Positions 12,621 to 24,957 of a stretch of 64,000 nucleotides of DNA are shown here, in pieces. This stretch comes from Hirundichthys speculiger (Eukaryota > Chordata > Actinopteri > Beloniformes > Exocoetidae). Within the stretch, counting starts at the first letter, position 1; each line of letters starts with the position of its first letter. The stretch spans positions 1,240,001-1,304,000 of the forward strand of contig JAGFBZ010002260.1 of NCBI GenBank assembly GCA_018398805.1. The letters are read 5' to 3'. Under the pieces are notes generated by a model. That model had not been told where the DNA came from, did not search any database, and worked only from the letters and a program-made list of their open reading frames with translations. A program made the translations under genes and the position numbers.

Positions 12621-14685
12621 TTTTTTTTTTTTGCTGGAACAAGCTGAAACACTCCCACCTTCATAACTTCAACCATTACTTGATTTTTCCACACTGCACA
12701 CATATTCGGGAAGCCAGCGGGTCTGGGGACATTATTTTCTGCACCATGAAGATAAACGTTCAGTCTGTTTAAGATCACCGTCTTGACATGGACAAAAGAA
12801 ACTGGATATGTGTTGTTCAACGGTATCTGCCAAACAGATATTCATTGTGATTGCCGTTTATCAGAGCAGATGGTGGACGATCCATTTTGGATTTTTTTTT
12901 CTTTTTTTTAAACAAAAACTCTCCAAGATGTGCGCTGATTGCACGTCTGAGAGTTGCAACTCGATAGCAGGCATCACCTTTCACACCGTTTACAATCCTT
13001 TGATAAATCATCACAAAAATATAACAGTCACTTAGGAAGAAGATGACAATGTCATTCTCTCATCCTGTTTCTCCCTTAACATCCCTTCCTTCTCAATCTC
13101 ATCTCAACCATCTCTTCCATCTTCCCTGGTACTCTTCCTACTCCACCCCCACCCCACGTCTCCCTGAGATGAAGACTGTCAACAGGGCCATATATTTGAC
13201 ACAGTGCACCGTCACTTGCACATATCCAGTCCACGGTGGAGTGTTCACTAATGGGAGACGGTGTCTGCAGAGTGTTGCAGAGCCCACCAGGCAGGTTACA
13301 CAAGACACTGATGAGGATTTTCCTTTGCCACAAACCTAAAACCTTTGGGAGACACTTTAATGTGAAATACAGCCGGCTTTAGGCATCATGCGTTACTCAG
13401 ATAAAATTAATTGGTATGATTATTGGTATTGAAGAATGAAAAGGATTTGCACACTGATGTTAGAAATAAAGTTTGAGCCCTGCTGTCGGGTTTAAAATAT
13501 TCTCGACAGGCTACTTCTTTCTGACAAGCTTCCAGATAGATCCAAACATAAGAGTCTTCAGCAGCTGAACACCATCACAACCAGTTGAAAGTAACGTAGA
13601 GCAGCGTTCAAGAGTCAAAACCGTCCTTAAATGGACAATTTTATGAAATGCAGACTTTATACTGGTCCTCTCAGCCTCACAAAACATGTCAATCTCAAGG
13701 TGGCGCATGAAGACTGTAGAAAATACAGACTGAAATTCCATTTCTGTTGCTTGTGTGTACATAAAACATGAAAGAAGATGATCTGGTTTAGCCTCCAGTA
13801 AAATTATTTATTTAGATCACACTGCAACACACACACAGTCAGAAACCAGTGATTCCTCCTGTCATGTTTTCTTTTTTTTTTTCTATTGCTCCTAAGCCTT
13901 TTGTGACACTGAATCTATAGGTTAGAAATTAGGCTTAGCAGCAGCACATTAAGTTGATCAGATGAGCCAGTCAGGCTGTTGAGTCGTTAAAATTAAAATT
14001 ACAAGAGACAAACACAAGAGCCCGTGATGGTGCGGGAGCATGGATGTCTGCCTCCTGCTTTTAACTCTGCACATATCTGCATCCTCGAGATCACTTTTTC
14101 AAAAATTCACTTTGAAACACAAACCTTTTCTGAATCAATTTCACATCAATTCAAAATCAAAAATGTTGAGCTTGGAGGAAAATTTTAAAGCCGGAATCGG
14201 ACACCAACCAACTGCAGGTCATATAAAAAGATTAAATAATTTTTTTACTAAAAAGCTTACAAATATTGAGATCTCCTTCCTTACTTTAATGAAGACAAAT
14301 AGCAAGCAATGTATATTAATAAAATAAAAAATGAAAACAGAGCATTAGGCAAGTAAAATTGTTAATTTGATAACCAGACTTGGCTTCTCAAGTTTCCTAA
14401 AAAAGTTTAAACCACAGGAGGTTGGAAAAGTATTAGTCAAGCATGAAAGGGTTAATCACTGTCATCACTGTCCGGTGTGTGTGTTTGCACACAATTAACG
14501 TAATTAAAAGTCATGACTGCTGCGTGTAAAGTAAGGTAAAGTAAAGTAGGGCTAGTGCGCACTAAGGTCCAAACCTGCGCTGGGTCTCTGGTGCGCTTAA
14601 GAAAACTAAAAAAAAAAAAAAAAAAAAAAAAACTGCACCTCGTTACTTTTGCTCCACTTTCCCCCCAACAAAACCGGACACGTAC

Positions 14686-14974
14686 CTGGTTGGTGGTGTC
14701 GGGCGGAAGGTTCTTAATGAGAATTTTCCTCCTGTTGCTCAGCTCCTGGCGAGTTTTGGCCAGCCTCCTCTCTACCTCCTCCGGCTCCAGGTCCGGCAGG
14801 TCCCGGAGACCTATCCCGGGCTCGGGGGGCTGCGCCCCCGCAGCCCCCCGCAGCCGCAGCCTCCTCATCCTCCGGCTGCCGGCCGTCGGGGCTGTCCATG
14901 TCCAGGGAAAGCGCGCTGTCCCGGGCGAGAGAGGAGTGAACGCTCGGCGGCTGGATGGAAGAGGCTGCCGCCAT
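14686..14974 (-). CDS. raver2: raver2 first coding exon (ribonucleoprotein PTB-binding 2), partial
   Basis: Encodes the N-terminus of an RRM protein of the raver family, hnRNP-like nuclear/cytoplasmic RNA-binding proteins that bind PTB. The diagnostic block is LEPEEVERRLAKTRQELSNR then KILIKNLPPDTTNQ, the start of RRM1, ending at donor GTACGTG in phase 0 as expected. ELSNRRKIL favours RAVER2 over RAVER1. The likely start MAAASSIQPPSVHSSLARDS at 14974 (compare MAAA in mammals) is in a different frame from this block. One extra base in the GC-rich homopolymers near 14823-14851 would explain it, since 289 bp minus one is 96 codons. Alternatively translation starts at an internal ATG (MRRLRLRGAAGAQPPEPG, about 14871) already in frame. 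No other exon of the gene was found in the window. Confidence 0.88.
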
Positions 14975-15085
14975 CTTGGGTAGCAGAGAGGAAAGTGTGA
15001 GGAGAGCGCGAGCGCGGCAGAGAGACGCGGAGAGAGAGCGCGCGAGCTCGCGCAGGTGGGAGGTGAGTGCGCGAGACTGCGTGAA
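14690..15085 (-). promoter_or_regulatory. CpG island and presumed promoter/5' UTR of raver2
   Basis: Dense CpG and GC-rich sequence (GCGCGAGCGCGGCAGAGAGACGCGG-like stretches at 15005-15050 and GC runs at 14815-14890) against an AT-rich background, covering the first coding exon and about 110 bp upstream. No TATA box is visible close by. Typical of a vertebrate CpG-island promoter; the transcription start is not determined. Confidence 0.7.
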
Positions 15086-16829
15086 GCTCCTGAAAGGTAA
15101 AAAACACCGGACAAATACTACAAAGTTAATGTCCAGCTTAAAAAAAAACTTTAGAATGAATAAACAAGTTTATTTCGGTTAACTATTTAACCCTTTTCCT
15201 TAATTATTCTACTTATTATACATTAGCTGAATCAAATGCATTGGTACATTTAGTCAATTCAACCACAACAGTTTATTTATTTATTCATTTGTAAATTAAT
15301 TTAGTGACCAGTAGGTTGATTCTACTACCAGTTGTGTGTAGTTCAGGCCCGGTCGGTCTCCGGAACACCGGGATCCACGTCGGGCTGCTGGCGACCCCAA
15401 CTGTCTGTTCAACGTACAGGAGCCAACAAAGATAGGCATTCTGTGATGAGGTGCCACATCCCTGTTTTCAGTGTGGCCTTCTCCAATCTTTTGGAGAACA
15501 TGACTCCTGATTTAAACAAAGAGTGTAACCAACTACATGTTTAATCTGTTTTGTGTTTTTAAAAGTGTGTGTGCAGCAGGTTTTACACAGCTCATGGGTG
15601 CAAAAAGAAGTCCGGTACCTATTTTAACATTTCTTTCTTTTGGTCAGAAAGGAGAAAGAGGCAGAATATCTCCGAGCAGCCACAGCTTTTCCTGCTCGCT
15701 GTGAAGCATAATGTGACCATGAATGGCTGTACGTTTTTTTTTTTCCCTCCTTTCCATCCAAACCACCCAGTGAATGCCAGCCTAGCAGCCAACCGAGCCT
15801 GCCTGCCCGCCTGCCTGCCTGCCTGCCCACCGTGGGTGGAAATCTGCTTCTGGCAAACACAAGGGAAGCAGAGCTCCCTGCCGAGTCCTCACAATGCATG
15901 TAGCTTCCGCAGGCAGCATGAGTCTCTGACAGACACACACACACTTACACAGTCACACTCACAGGCTGACATCGACACACGTATAGACGCACAAACATGT
16001 AAACAAGTACGCATCAGCCCACTTAGAGGCTCCGTAAGAGACGGCAGAAACCAGCCTCCGTGTTCTCTCCCTCGCCATCTGTGCGGAGCGTTTCTTGGCA
16101 GATCGAAGTCCAGACAATCACAGTTGTCGCCGGGTGAAAATGAGCTCGCGCTGCCAAGTTACTGAACCAGCGTAACTGAAACTCAGCGGCTGCATGCGGA
16201 CCGTTCGGACGCTTTGATCGGGCCTCCTCTCGCTTCACCCGGAGCCAAAAGGTCAGAGAAAAGGGCGATATTTGTTTCCCCATCTCGAACAGAGACAGCT
16301 GAGGATCAACACCATGTTTACTGTTTACACCAGTTTGCCATTGTACGCATATAAAAATACATTTCAGTGGTAAATCAGATGTTTGACAGGTTAGCAGGAA
16401 TTTTTCCAGTGAAATATTATCGGCAATAAACTGCTACAAATCTAAAAACAACTTATATAAAGAGGAATAGTGAATGCCTCCCAGGCTCTCGTTTTATGTA
16501 AGACACATATTGTGTTCAACAAACATTACAATCAGTTGAAACAAAGATGTTTTCGACGCTTGAACAGCTCTGTCAAATCAGGTTTTAGGGCCAACTGCCG
16601 CACAATAGATGGTGCTCGCAGACAGATTGAAGCACATGAATCATTGAGCAGCTTTTCCCTGAAAAGACAGCAAAGCCTCGCTTGTCATTCGCCCCGGCTG
16701 ATGCTGAAGACGCCTGAATCACTCCGCTAAGTGCTCAACAACGAAGAGAACAATTATTCTTTTTCCTTCTCGGCCCCTCGGCGCACATGTGCCAGAGCGG
16801 TGTTACATTTACAGCTGCGCGGTTACGCA
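15086..16829. other. intergenic DNA upstream of raver2
   Basis: No gene recognised. It contains a short AT-rich stretch (15180-15320), a (CCTG)n tract and a moderately CpG-rich patch near 16070-16260 without a recognisable exon. The open frames here include microsatellite translations. Confidence 0.6.
15797..15829. repeat. (CCTG)n microsatellite
   Basis: About eight GCCT/GCCC tetranucleotides in a row. Confidence 0.9.
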
Positions 16830-16835
16830 AACCGT

Positions 16836-17809
16836 TATGGGGTTCCATGAATGCCAAAAATATGTTCAAGTGCTCACTGTTTATGTCCATTGGTTGTTTG
16901 TTAAGACGTTTCCCCGTGTTTATTTAACTTTCAACAATACTCTGGTTGTGTCAAAGCTCTTTTAACGACTACTTTGTCTATGTAGATTGCTCACTTGGCT
17001 TAACGTTTGGTTGTATCTATTTAACTTTGGTTTACACTTCTGTTGTCTCCTTACACTCACTGTCTGATTGTGTCACCTGTTTTTCTCGTTATGATGCGTC
17101 GTTGGTACGTGTAATTGCTAATTGCTATGCCTCGTTGCTCTGCGCCATTATGATGTGTCGTTGCTACGCGTTGTACTAACGACACATCATAATGGTGTAG
17201 AGCAACGATGCGTAGCAACGACGTGTAGCAACGATACGTAGCAACGACGCGTGCTTACGACACGTACTTACAATGCATAGCAACGACGCGTAGTAACGAC
17301 GCAAAGCAACGACGCATAGCAAAGACGCATAGCAATGACGCATCATAATTGCGCAGAGCAACGAGGCCTAGCAACGACGCAAAGCAACAACGCATCATAA
17401 TTGCGCAGAGCAACGAGGCATAGCAACGACGCAAAGCAACGACGCAAAGCAACGACGCAAAGCAACGACGCAAAGCAACGACGCAAAGCAACGACGCATC
17501 ATAATTGCGCAGAGCAACGAGGCATAGCAATGGCACGTACCAACGATGCATCATAACGAGAAAAACAGGTGACACAATCAGACAGTGAGTGTAAGGAGAC
17601 AACAGAAGTGTAAACCAAAGTTAAACAGATACAAACAAACGTTAAGCCAAGTGAGCAATCTACATAGACAAAGTAGTTGTTAAAAGAGCTTTGACACAAC
17701 CAGAGTATTGTTGAAAGTTAAATAAACACGGGGAAACGTCTTAACAAACAACCAATGGACATAAACAGTGAGCACTTGAACATATTTTTGGCATTCATGG
17801 AACCCCATA
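16836..17809. mobile_element. fold-back DNA element with ~300-bp near-identical inverted arms
   Basis: The left arm starts TATGGGGTTCCATGAATGCC at 16836 and the right arm ends with its exact inverse at 17809. I counted four differences over the first roughly 275 bp of the two arms, which run to about 17170 and from about 17500. The 6-bp direct repeat AACCGT flanks the element on both sides (16830-16835 and 17810-17815), consistent with a target-site duplication. The core is a 13-bp tandem array. There is no transposase; the minus and plus open frames full of CYASLL repeats are translations of the array. Superfamily not assigned. Confidence 0.88.
17176..17545. repeat. 13-bp minisatellite inside the fold-back element
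   Basis: Tandem AGCAACGACGCAA units (period 13), with at least six clean copies at 17427-17495 and variants elsewhere. The word CATCATAATTGCGCAGAGCA recurs at 17341, 17393 and 17497, spacings of 52 and 104 bp, that is 4 and 8 units. Confidence 0.9.
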
Positions 17810-20122
17810 AACCGTACCTCTAAAGATTTTCTTTTTTTTTAACCTGTGTGCAACTCGGCCCCTGTGATGAAGGGCCGTGCTTCACAAACCAACGAAAAAA
17901 AGAGAAGTTAGTCTCTCTTTCTACAACACGAGAGCCTGGCTGGTGCTTCAACGTGTCAGCCGGTGATTCACGGCCCTTTTTGGAGTGGGTGGCTAGGCAG
18001 AGAGGAGAAGAAAAGCGGGAAAATGTTCGCCGCCGCTCGCTGGGACCGAGTGCGAGAGGGCGTGGGTGGGCTGAGTGGCTGAACAGGCAACGCTGGCACC
18101 TGGGATGAGCTCAGTAGGCGTGAGGATGGGGAGGGAAGAGGAGGAGGGGGTGCCAGGAGGGAGGCTTAGCCATAAATGGTGAAGAGGTTCGTTGTGTGGG
18201 AGTCTATGATTTGCGCACACACACGTGTGCATGTAGACGGTGCGCTGTGATTCCTCTCAGAAATAGGTGAGCGACGGCTCCTTCCATTTCATAGAAAAAA
18301 ACACAAAATCACAAATGCAGTGTGTGCGTGTGGTGTTGAGGCTCCGTTTCTCTTGTGGCGAAGAAGATGCGAAGGGACATGTGACCTGGTAAAAACAGCT
18401 GACGTGAACACATGAAGGACTATGTGCTTGCCAGGTCCCTGCCCAATTCATGTCCTAATTACAGCGGCCATAAACGAACCCCTGCATCAGTGATTCAGGG
18501 AGGCCAGTCGTGGTGAGGAAGTGAGTCGGTCCAGAGAGAGTCCTCCCTGCTTTCAGCAAAAGCATTGCCTCTTCTCAATGTATTGATTCCCCCCCCCAAA
18601 AAAGCCCAAATTAAATTAGCAAATACTGTCTAGTGTTACTGAACTGATCGTTGTCATCACCTTCAGGAGATTTCACTTGCGTTGTTCCATATTTTTCCCA
18701 GACAGGATAGAAAGCACCGCTCGTGAATGTGATTTCAAAACGCTTTCAGTTGCTCTCTTGCACGAATTAAGATGATCACACTGCTGGGATGCGTTTGGGA
18801 AACTGGGACTCTGGACTGCAGAAAAATGTGCTGCTAGTGCATGTCTGCTGTACTAGTTGGCAGAGCGGAGACTGACTGAAATGACCTGAGGCAGCTTGGA
18901 CACCAAGCTCAGTGCCCTAATTCAGATTTTCTTTGGCAGGGAGCAGAACATAGCTGTGGAGAAGGAGGGAGCAGAGGAGGCACAGTGACACCAAAAAGAA
19001 GACACAGATCAGACTTTGTAGAGGATTAATGAATGTTTTTAACCTAACAGATTAGGTTTTTGAGGTATGGAGGTAAAAGTGTGTGGTGTGTGGTGTCCAC
19101 ATGCCTTCACTGATGAGCTGATGAGACTGTCAGCTCTCAGCAGAGCTGCGCTACTTCCCTTCTCCTTTTCAGTAAGCAGAGACGCCTGGTGTCCCTCGTT
19201 TTCACCTCAAGGTGAAACAACTTACCTTGGTGCTGTGCCGCCTGCAGTATGTGATCCAGACAAAATATCAGATTCAGAATGTATGGGCAAATGTGCAAGT
19301 TCAAGGATGCTGTTTTAAGGGACTTCGGTAATTTTCACCTCTGAGGGTCTTTCTATAGCCAGATTGGCCACCCCTGTGTCCTGTAGGCACGAAGATTAAG
19401 TCACTTTTACGACACTGTCCAACTTTTACTCATTTGATCTCTTGCTCAGGTTTGCTTTTTTTTTCTCTTCCGCCTTGATCCTTTGGATTGTTGAATCGGA
19501 CCTAGGTGGCCTGGGATTGTTAGGACACATGCTGGGATGCTGGATCAGGCTGACGTCTGCAGCGTTCTGTGACCAAGTGCTTGATAATAATAAATGCAAA
19601 TGCCATCTAGGTCTGTATTGGTCAGGCGACTGGACCAAAGTGGGCAAAAAAAAAAAAAAAAAAAGCTACTTCGGTACAGAGTGGGCTTGAATTGGACAAT
19701 GGAGAGGGTCTCCTATGGGTTCAGTTTTATGAGTCCCACATGGAAGACAATGTGGGCCAAATATATGGGGCTGACTAGAGGCAGTAGTGCAGTGAACGGC
19801 CACGGGCTGACAGGGAGCAAATTAACCAGTTTGGCCCAGTCCAAGTCCAGAATCCTTTGGGGCAAACGCAGGTAGGACCACCACAGACGAATCCATGTGG
19901 GACCCATTTTGCCAACCATTTTTCGTTCACTTAGTGCCCACATGCTGGCTGGGTTATGATTTCAGTTACTATGTTTCAACTACCAATAGTTGAGTAACAT
20001 CAGAACTTCCAAGAGCAGACACACCATTTTCAGGGCCAGGATCAACCTACTAATGCAGCTGGGTTTTACTAGTACTTCATTGTGTTTGTGTCCTTAGTTG
20101 AAGATGCAGTTGTTGCATAATA

Positions 20123-20125
<3 letters not shown>

Positions 20126-20184
<59 letters not shown>
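20126..20184. repeat. (TA)n microsatellite
   Basis: Pure TA tract of 59 bp. Confidence 0.98.
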
Positions 20185-20187
<3 letters not shown>

Positions 20188-21040
20188 CATGCACTTGCAT
20201 TATAATAAGGCACCTCTGAAGAGAAGGGAGTTATTTATTTGAGCTTAGACCAGAGGAATCGGAGAAATACAAGGAATCACACTAACACATCACTTTTCAC
20301 AGAGGATGTATTAACTCCCAATTTCCTCTTTTTTTATTAAAGTATGAACCTACATGCTGCTCTGTCCAGCCAGAGCAAAGCAACCTTCAGTTACACCGTG
20401 TCTGAACCCCGTTGCCTCTCCATCTGTGGTCGTCTCCCTGGCAGGAAACGCCGTATGTACAGAAAGGCCTCATAAATAACTGATACTCTTGGAGGCGGCG
20501 GTGCTATTCTTCCTCTACCCACAAATGGCTCGAACTCTGACCTTCAGTTTGAAACATATTGCAGAATACACAGTTCTTTTCGAGTGCAGGTTGTAGCTGA
20601 AGCATAGCTTTCTGACATAAGAGGCTTCGTGAACAATGCAGCATTTTAATGGAATGAACCACAAGCTTGTCAACGGCCCGGAGCTCTCAATAACATTTCA
20701 AAACGTCTTTTTAAATTCTTTTCTCGGAGTGCCGAAAGGAGTGAGTGCGAGTTGAAAGTGTCTGACTCCATCTGCTATAAAATAATAAAAAAAAGTTTCT
20801 GTGAACAAGATCTATAAAGCTGTGGTTGCAGAGGAAGCTGTTGTCATTTTCAACAACACGCATTACAGCAATGTCATAAAGACATCGGGAAACTTTTGAA
20901 AAATAGCCATGTCTCATTTAGGAGCATCATGTTGCTTGTTTTCTTAAATTGGTATCCAAATGCATTAACATTCAATCTGACGGCGCACAACTTCAACTTT
21001 TTTCACCACTTCAGTAACATGCAGGCGATCGCATGCATCG

Positions 21041-21140
21041 GGGGCAGCTGTGGCTCAGCTGAACGAGCAGTCAGGAGGTCAGCGGTTCAATCCCCAGTGT
21101 TTGTCCTCCACGCTGTTTGTTCTGAGCGTGAACAGGTTAC
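21041..21140 (+). mobile_element. tRNA-derived SINE fragment
   Basis: GGCAGCTGTGGCTCAGCTGA resembles an A-box region and GGTTCAATCCCC a B box, spaced as in the tRNA-like head of fish SINEs. No cloverleaf can be folded with a proper acceptor stem, so it is not a tRNA gene. Confidence 0.55.
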
Positions 21141-22576
21141 CAGGTAAACAAACAGGGCTTTAATTCTGTCAGACATCAGGACGTAGTTCAGTACGTGTGC
21201 CGCATATTCTATGAGGAATCATAAAACGCCACACAATTTAAGTGTAAAATGGACTTTATCACATTCACATTGCAATAAATCTCAATTTGATAGTTTTATA
21301 CGATACATGGGGGGGTGTGACACACACACGTTCCTTCAGAGTGACCTGTATACATACATATATACTTGTTTACAACAGCTGGTAAATACTGTTAGAAAGC
21401 TCTCCAGGAACAAAAAGAAATAAAAAAAAGAGATGCTTTAGTGTTGGACTTAATCTGGAGAAATAAAAAACATTAGACTCGATACACTTATTCTAAGATT
21501 CTGGCAAGAATACCGTTGATCTGATGACTGCTCTGTTTGGGTTTTTATTTATTTATTTTTCTCCATATGAACCACCCTTACTGAATTTCGTACCATATAA
21601 ATGAAAGAAAAAGAGGACTGCTTTACTAATCAGTTTTTTTGTTTCCAGCAAATTGGGGATCCTGGTTTAAAAGAAAAAAAAAGACATAAGTGGTCTATTT
21701 AACAAGCTGCATTCAAAAATAACAGCAGTTTGAGGAACATGAGCAAGTTAGTCAACCTTTTTTTTTTTTTTTTTTTAAGTTTATGCCTCATTACAAATGC
21801 CAAATGATTTTGCACTTTACCAGATGAATCTTTAATGGGCTAACTAAATGTCAAACACACTAAAATGATTTTAAATGAATTTGGTGAACGGTCTCAGAAG
21901 TTGCACTTCTCCCAGTCAAGCAAAATTCACTACAAGACTGACGTTTTGATCATAATTCAATGAAACACTGTGGTTCTGAAAGTAAAAAAAAATATAAAAT
22001 AAGAGTCAGAGGAGAGCTTTCATAAACATCTTGAATAGAAACAATAAATCTTTAAAAACTAGAATTTGTTTGAAACATAAAAGTGTGTATTAAACTTTCC
22101 AAGTACTGACTTCCATCCAATATGGACCTAAAGAAAAATAAGCCTAAAAAAAACATCCAAGGCATCAGAAATATAGCAAGATACCATGAACAGACAAAAA
22201 TCAACCCAAATATCTGAGCATCATGTGAAGCATACATCATGTCTTACCAACACTTAAAAAAATGTAGTAAAAGGACACTGACAGCTAATCTGTGATTCTC
22301 TATTTACATTTTCTCATGTATTTCTGAACAACAAACATTTTGGCACCCAGAGGAAAAAACAAAAAAATGGATGGCACACTGACATGATTTGATCAGCTGA
22401 ACAATCAAAGTCACAAATCCGGTCACGTGACTCTTCATCAGGATAAAAATAAGTGGATTTCTTGATCATAATAGTTTCGTCTATAATTTTCTAATACTAT
22501 TTTGAAAAATAATGCATTTAATGAAGATGTTCCAGATGAATAATCACACTTTGATCTCACGCACTCATTCACTCTG

Positions 22577-22597
22577 ACACACACACACACACACACT
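22577..22597. repeat. (AC)n microsatellite
   Basis: About ten AC dinucleotides. Confidence 0.9.
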
Positions 22598-22840
22598 AAA
22601 CCAGACACATTTAGAGTGGTTAACCTCAGAGGAGCCAACATATGTGTGTAAACTCAACAGCAGCAGCTTCTTTACCTCTTTTACTCGTTTTGACAAGAGG
22701 GAGACTGCATCATGCATCATGGACGTCTCTGGAAACTCTCTGGTTTTGCTCAAAGTCCAGCACAGTCTCCATGTAGGATACGGAGAGAGTCAGCCTGACC
22801 TCAGAGGCAAAACATTGTGGTGAAATGAACATTCTTGTCT

Positions 22841-22846
22841 TTTATT
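22841..22846 (-). terminator. candidate polyadenylation signal AATAAA for cachd1
   Basis: First canonical AATAAA I noticed on the minus strand downstream of the cachd1 stop, giving a 3' UTR of about 1.9 kb. The variant ATTAAA also occurs nearer (24667-24672 and about 23833) and another AATAAA cluster lies near 21541-21556, so the true site is undecided. Confidence 0.3.
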
Positions 22847-24712
22847 TTTCTGCTCAGAGCAGCACTGAGGTTCTGCGAATCTCTCGGGACCTCTCTGAGG
22901 ATCCCCGTTTATCTCCACGCTCCAAATCCCCAGCGGCGACCGAAGCCAGAAATGTTCTGCTTGGTGCTGAGCTTCTGTCTTCACTCCTGCACGCCCGGGA
23001 CGCTGGACGCTTTAAGTGAGCGCTAAGGCTCTGTCTCTTCATACAGACGTGCGCTACAAGCGAGAAACCACTTCCTCCCGACTGAGTCTGACACAGGATG
23101 CGATTAAGGCTCATTGTTTCCATTTTTCTGAGAACATCTGTGTATTTTTTGATAAGGGCTGATTCCCCATCAGATTTTAGGTCCCTGCTCCTCTGCACTG
23201 TACACTAACCAGTCAAATATAACGCAATGCAACAGCTCTGCCACGGCATTTATCTTTTAAAAGCTCTGAATGTTCTTTTTTTAGTAACATTGTCAGTATT
23301 AAGTGTGAAGACATTCATCCAGACTTACAGATTCCTTACTTCAGTTAAAATTAGAAATATTGGTGCAGTCATCTGCATTATACTAAGAGGTGTTTCTGTA
23401 CATGTGGAGGACATGGAGCTATGACATTAATACTGTCATATAGTTAAATTAAAATCTCTGGTTGTGGTTAACCAAAAAAAAAAAAAAAAGAGATAAGCAT
23501 ATAAATGGCAGGGTGCTGCATTGGATTTCATTAACTGGACCTAATAAATAAACTTCTAATTGTTGACGGGGGTAAAATAGAGTCCTCTAGAGGATGACTA
23601 AGACTGGTTCCAGTTATATAAATAAAATTTTAAAATAAAATGTAAATGAGCTGCTGATTACAAACCTTTAGTCTGCACACGTTCTTAAAGTTAAAAAAAA
23701 AAAAAAAAAGAGCAACCACCTTTCCAGGAAAAGAAAAACTTTAAATGATGAGCCCCAGTTCTGATGCAGTGATTGTGAGACTGCCGTCGTGTTGTTGGCA
23801 GCTGCTGCCTCATCTGTCCTGAAGATCTACCTCTTTAATAAATAGTAGAAAAAATAGTATTTTCCTCTTTAAAGTGTTTTCTCCTGTATTTATGAGAAGC
23901 ACTGACGGCTTTTTCAGTTTGTCAAAGTTCATAGACAATCATGAAAATGTCCAGTCATCCTCCAAAGGCTGTGAGAGACCAGCAGACCAAAGGCTGCCAA
24001 GTTTCAGAGGAAACCAAGTCTGGTGAGCTTATCTGCAGCGCCAAGGAGAGCAAAGTCTACATAGAAGTTATGCTGAATTCCCACAAGATCCAGTTCTTTG
24101 TCGGTAAAAAAAAAAAAAAAGTTTTTCTACTCTTTAACAGAGATGCCCCACAGTTTTCACCAAAATTAGGAGTGCTCTGTTTCCATCTGTTCAAATGGAC
24201 TTTGCAGAGAAAACTTCCCATTTTGAGCAGGAGACCTGGTCAAAAGAGCTCCACGTGAAGCCGACTTTAAACTGATCATCCAGAGTCCTGCAGAACGTTG
24301 AAAAATGAAGAACTGTGTTCCCCTTCAAAGCTTGTAATGTCCCGTTGTGTCTTGTGCTCCTAAAGGTCGTCGTCTTGACTTTTGAGTCCCAAATCCTTCA
24401 GAAGAAAACACAATAATCCCAATTGCTTTTCCATACTGGCCTGGGTTTGCTTATTTTCTGTGCATACATTTGCCACATTTTCAGTTGGGGGGGGGCGGGG
24501 CTTAGACTTAAATGTTACAAAGACAACGCTACACAGCATCATCCGTCACTCAGGACGTGAAGTCCAGCTGTGGCATCTCCCTCCCTCCGTACATCCATCC
24601 ATCCTGACATCACACAGCGTGTTCTGTCTACTTGAGCACAAGTGTTTAACAAAAAAAAAAATGAGAGTTTAATAGAAAAAGTTCCATCCCAGTGGGGAAA
24701 GCGTGCGGTGGA
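22847..24712 (-). other. presumed cachd1 3' UTR
   Basis: Sequence between the stop codon and the candidate AATAAA. Contains several poly-A tracts (on the plus strand) and a GGGGGGGCGGGG-type run at 24487-24500. No splice-supported coding sequence was seen. Confidence 0.4.
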
Positions 24713-24957
24713 TCAGCACTCCGCGTCCACGCTGTGCACGGTCACCGCCGCCTGCAGGTGGTGCGTGTGCAGTGGGTGGTGGTGCGTGTGCGTGTGCCGG
24801 TACGGGTGGAACTTGTGGCTGAGCAGCGCGGCCGTCTGGGGAGGCGTGTCCAGGTCCAGGTCGTCGTCATGGTTACTAACGTCAACGCCAGCTGAAAGCG
24901 GGTCGTTGTTTCCAGGCGGGTTCTCGCTGTCCTCTTGTGGACTCATGGTGCTGTAGC
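24713..24957 (-). CDS. cachd1: cachd1 terminal exon (coding part and stop)
   Basis: Encodes [20 protein letters not shown], then an Asp-rich stretch [18 protein letters not shown], a His-rich run ([13 protein letters not shown]) and the end [18 protein letters not shown] at 24715-24713. The last residues are almost identical to mammalian CACHD1, which fixes the stop. Acceptor TTCAG at 24959-24958. The 3' UTR follows to the left. Confidence 0.96.

Larger units (their letters stand above)
1..14685 (-). other. presumed raver2 intron 1 (left part of window)
   Basis: Everything left of the raver2 exon 1 donor. Open frames here are short and match no raver2 segment; I looked for the rest of RRM1 and the RNP1 motif KGYGFVEY on the minus strand and did not find them, though short exons could be missed by eye. 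The content is microsatellites and transposon remnants, listed separately. Stretches 360-1585, 1700-4480, 6440-9640, 10480-12200 and 12625-14680 hold nothing else I can name. Confidence 0.6.
17816..22840. other. intergenic DNA between cachd1 and raver2
   Basis: No gene recognised on either strand. It contains a TA microsatellite, a SINE fragment, poly-A tracts, and at 19690-19925 a degenerate dispersed repeat with recurring TGGGACCCA/CACATGG words. Open frames are short and unsupported. Confidence 0.6.

Noticed and set aside
17140..17545. CRISPR-like array
   Set aside because: Units are contiguous 13-mers without unique spacers, in a eukaryotic genome.
17176..17602. Open frames with repeated CYASLL/RRCYASL peptides, superficially a repeat protein
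   Set aside because: They are translations of the 13-bp array in the fold-back element; 13 is not a multiple of 3, so all frames look alike and no start or context supports a gene.
21041..21140. Possible tRNA gene
   Set aside because: Has A- and B-box-like words but no foldable cloverleaf or anticodon arm; fits a SINE head.
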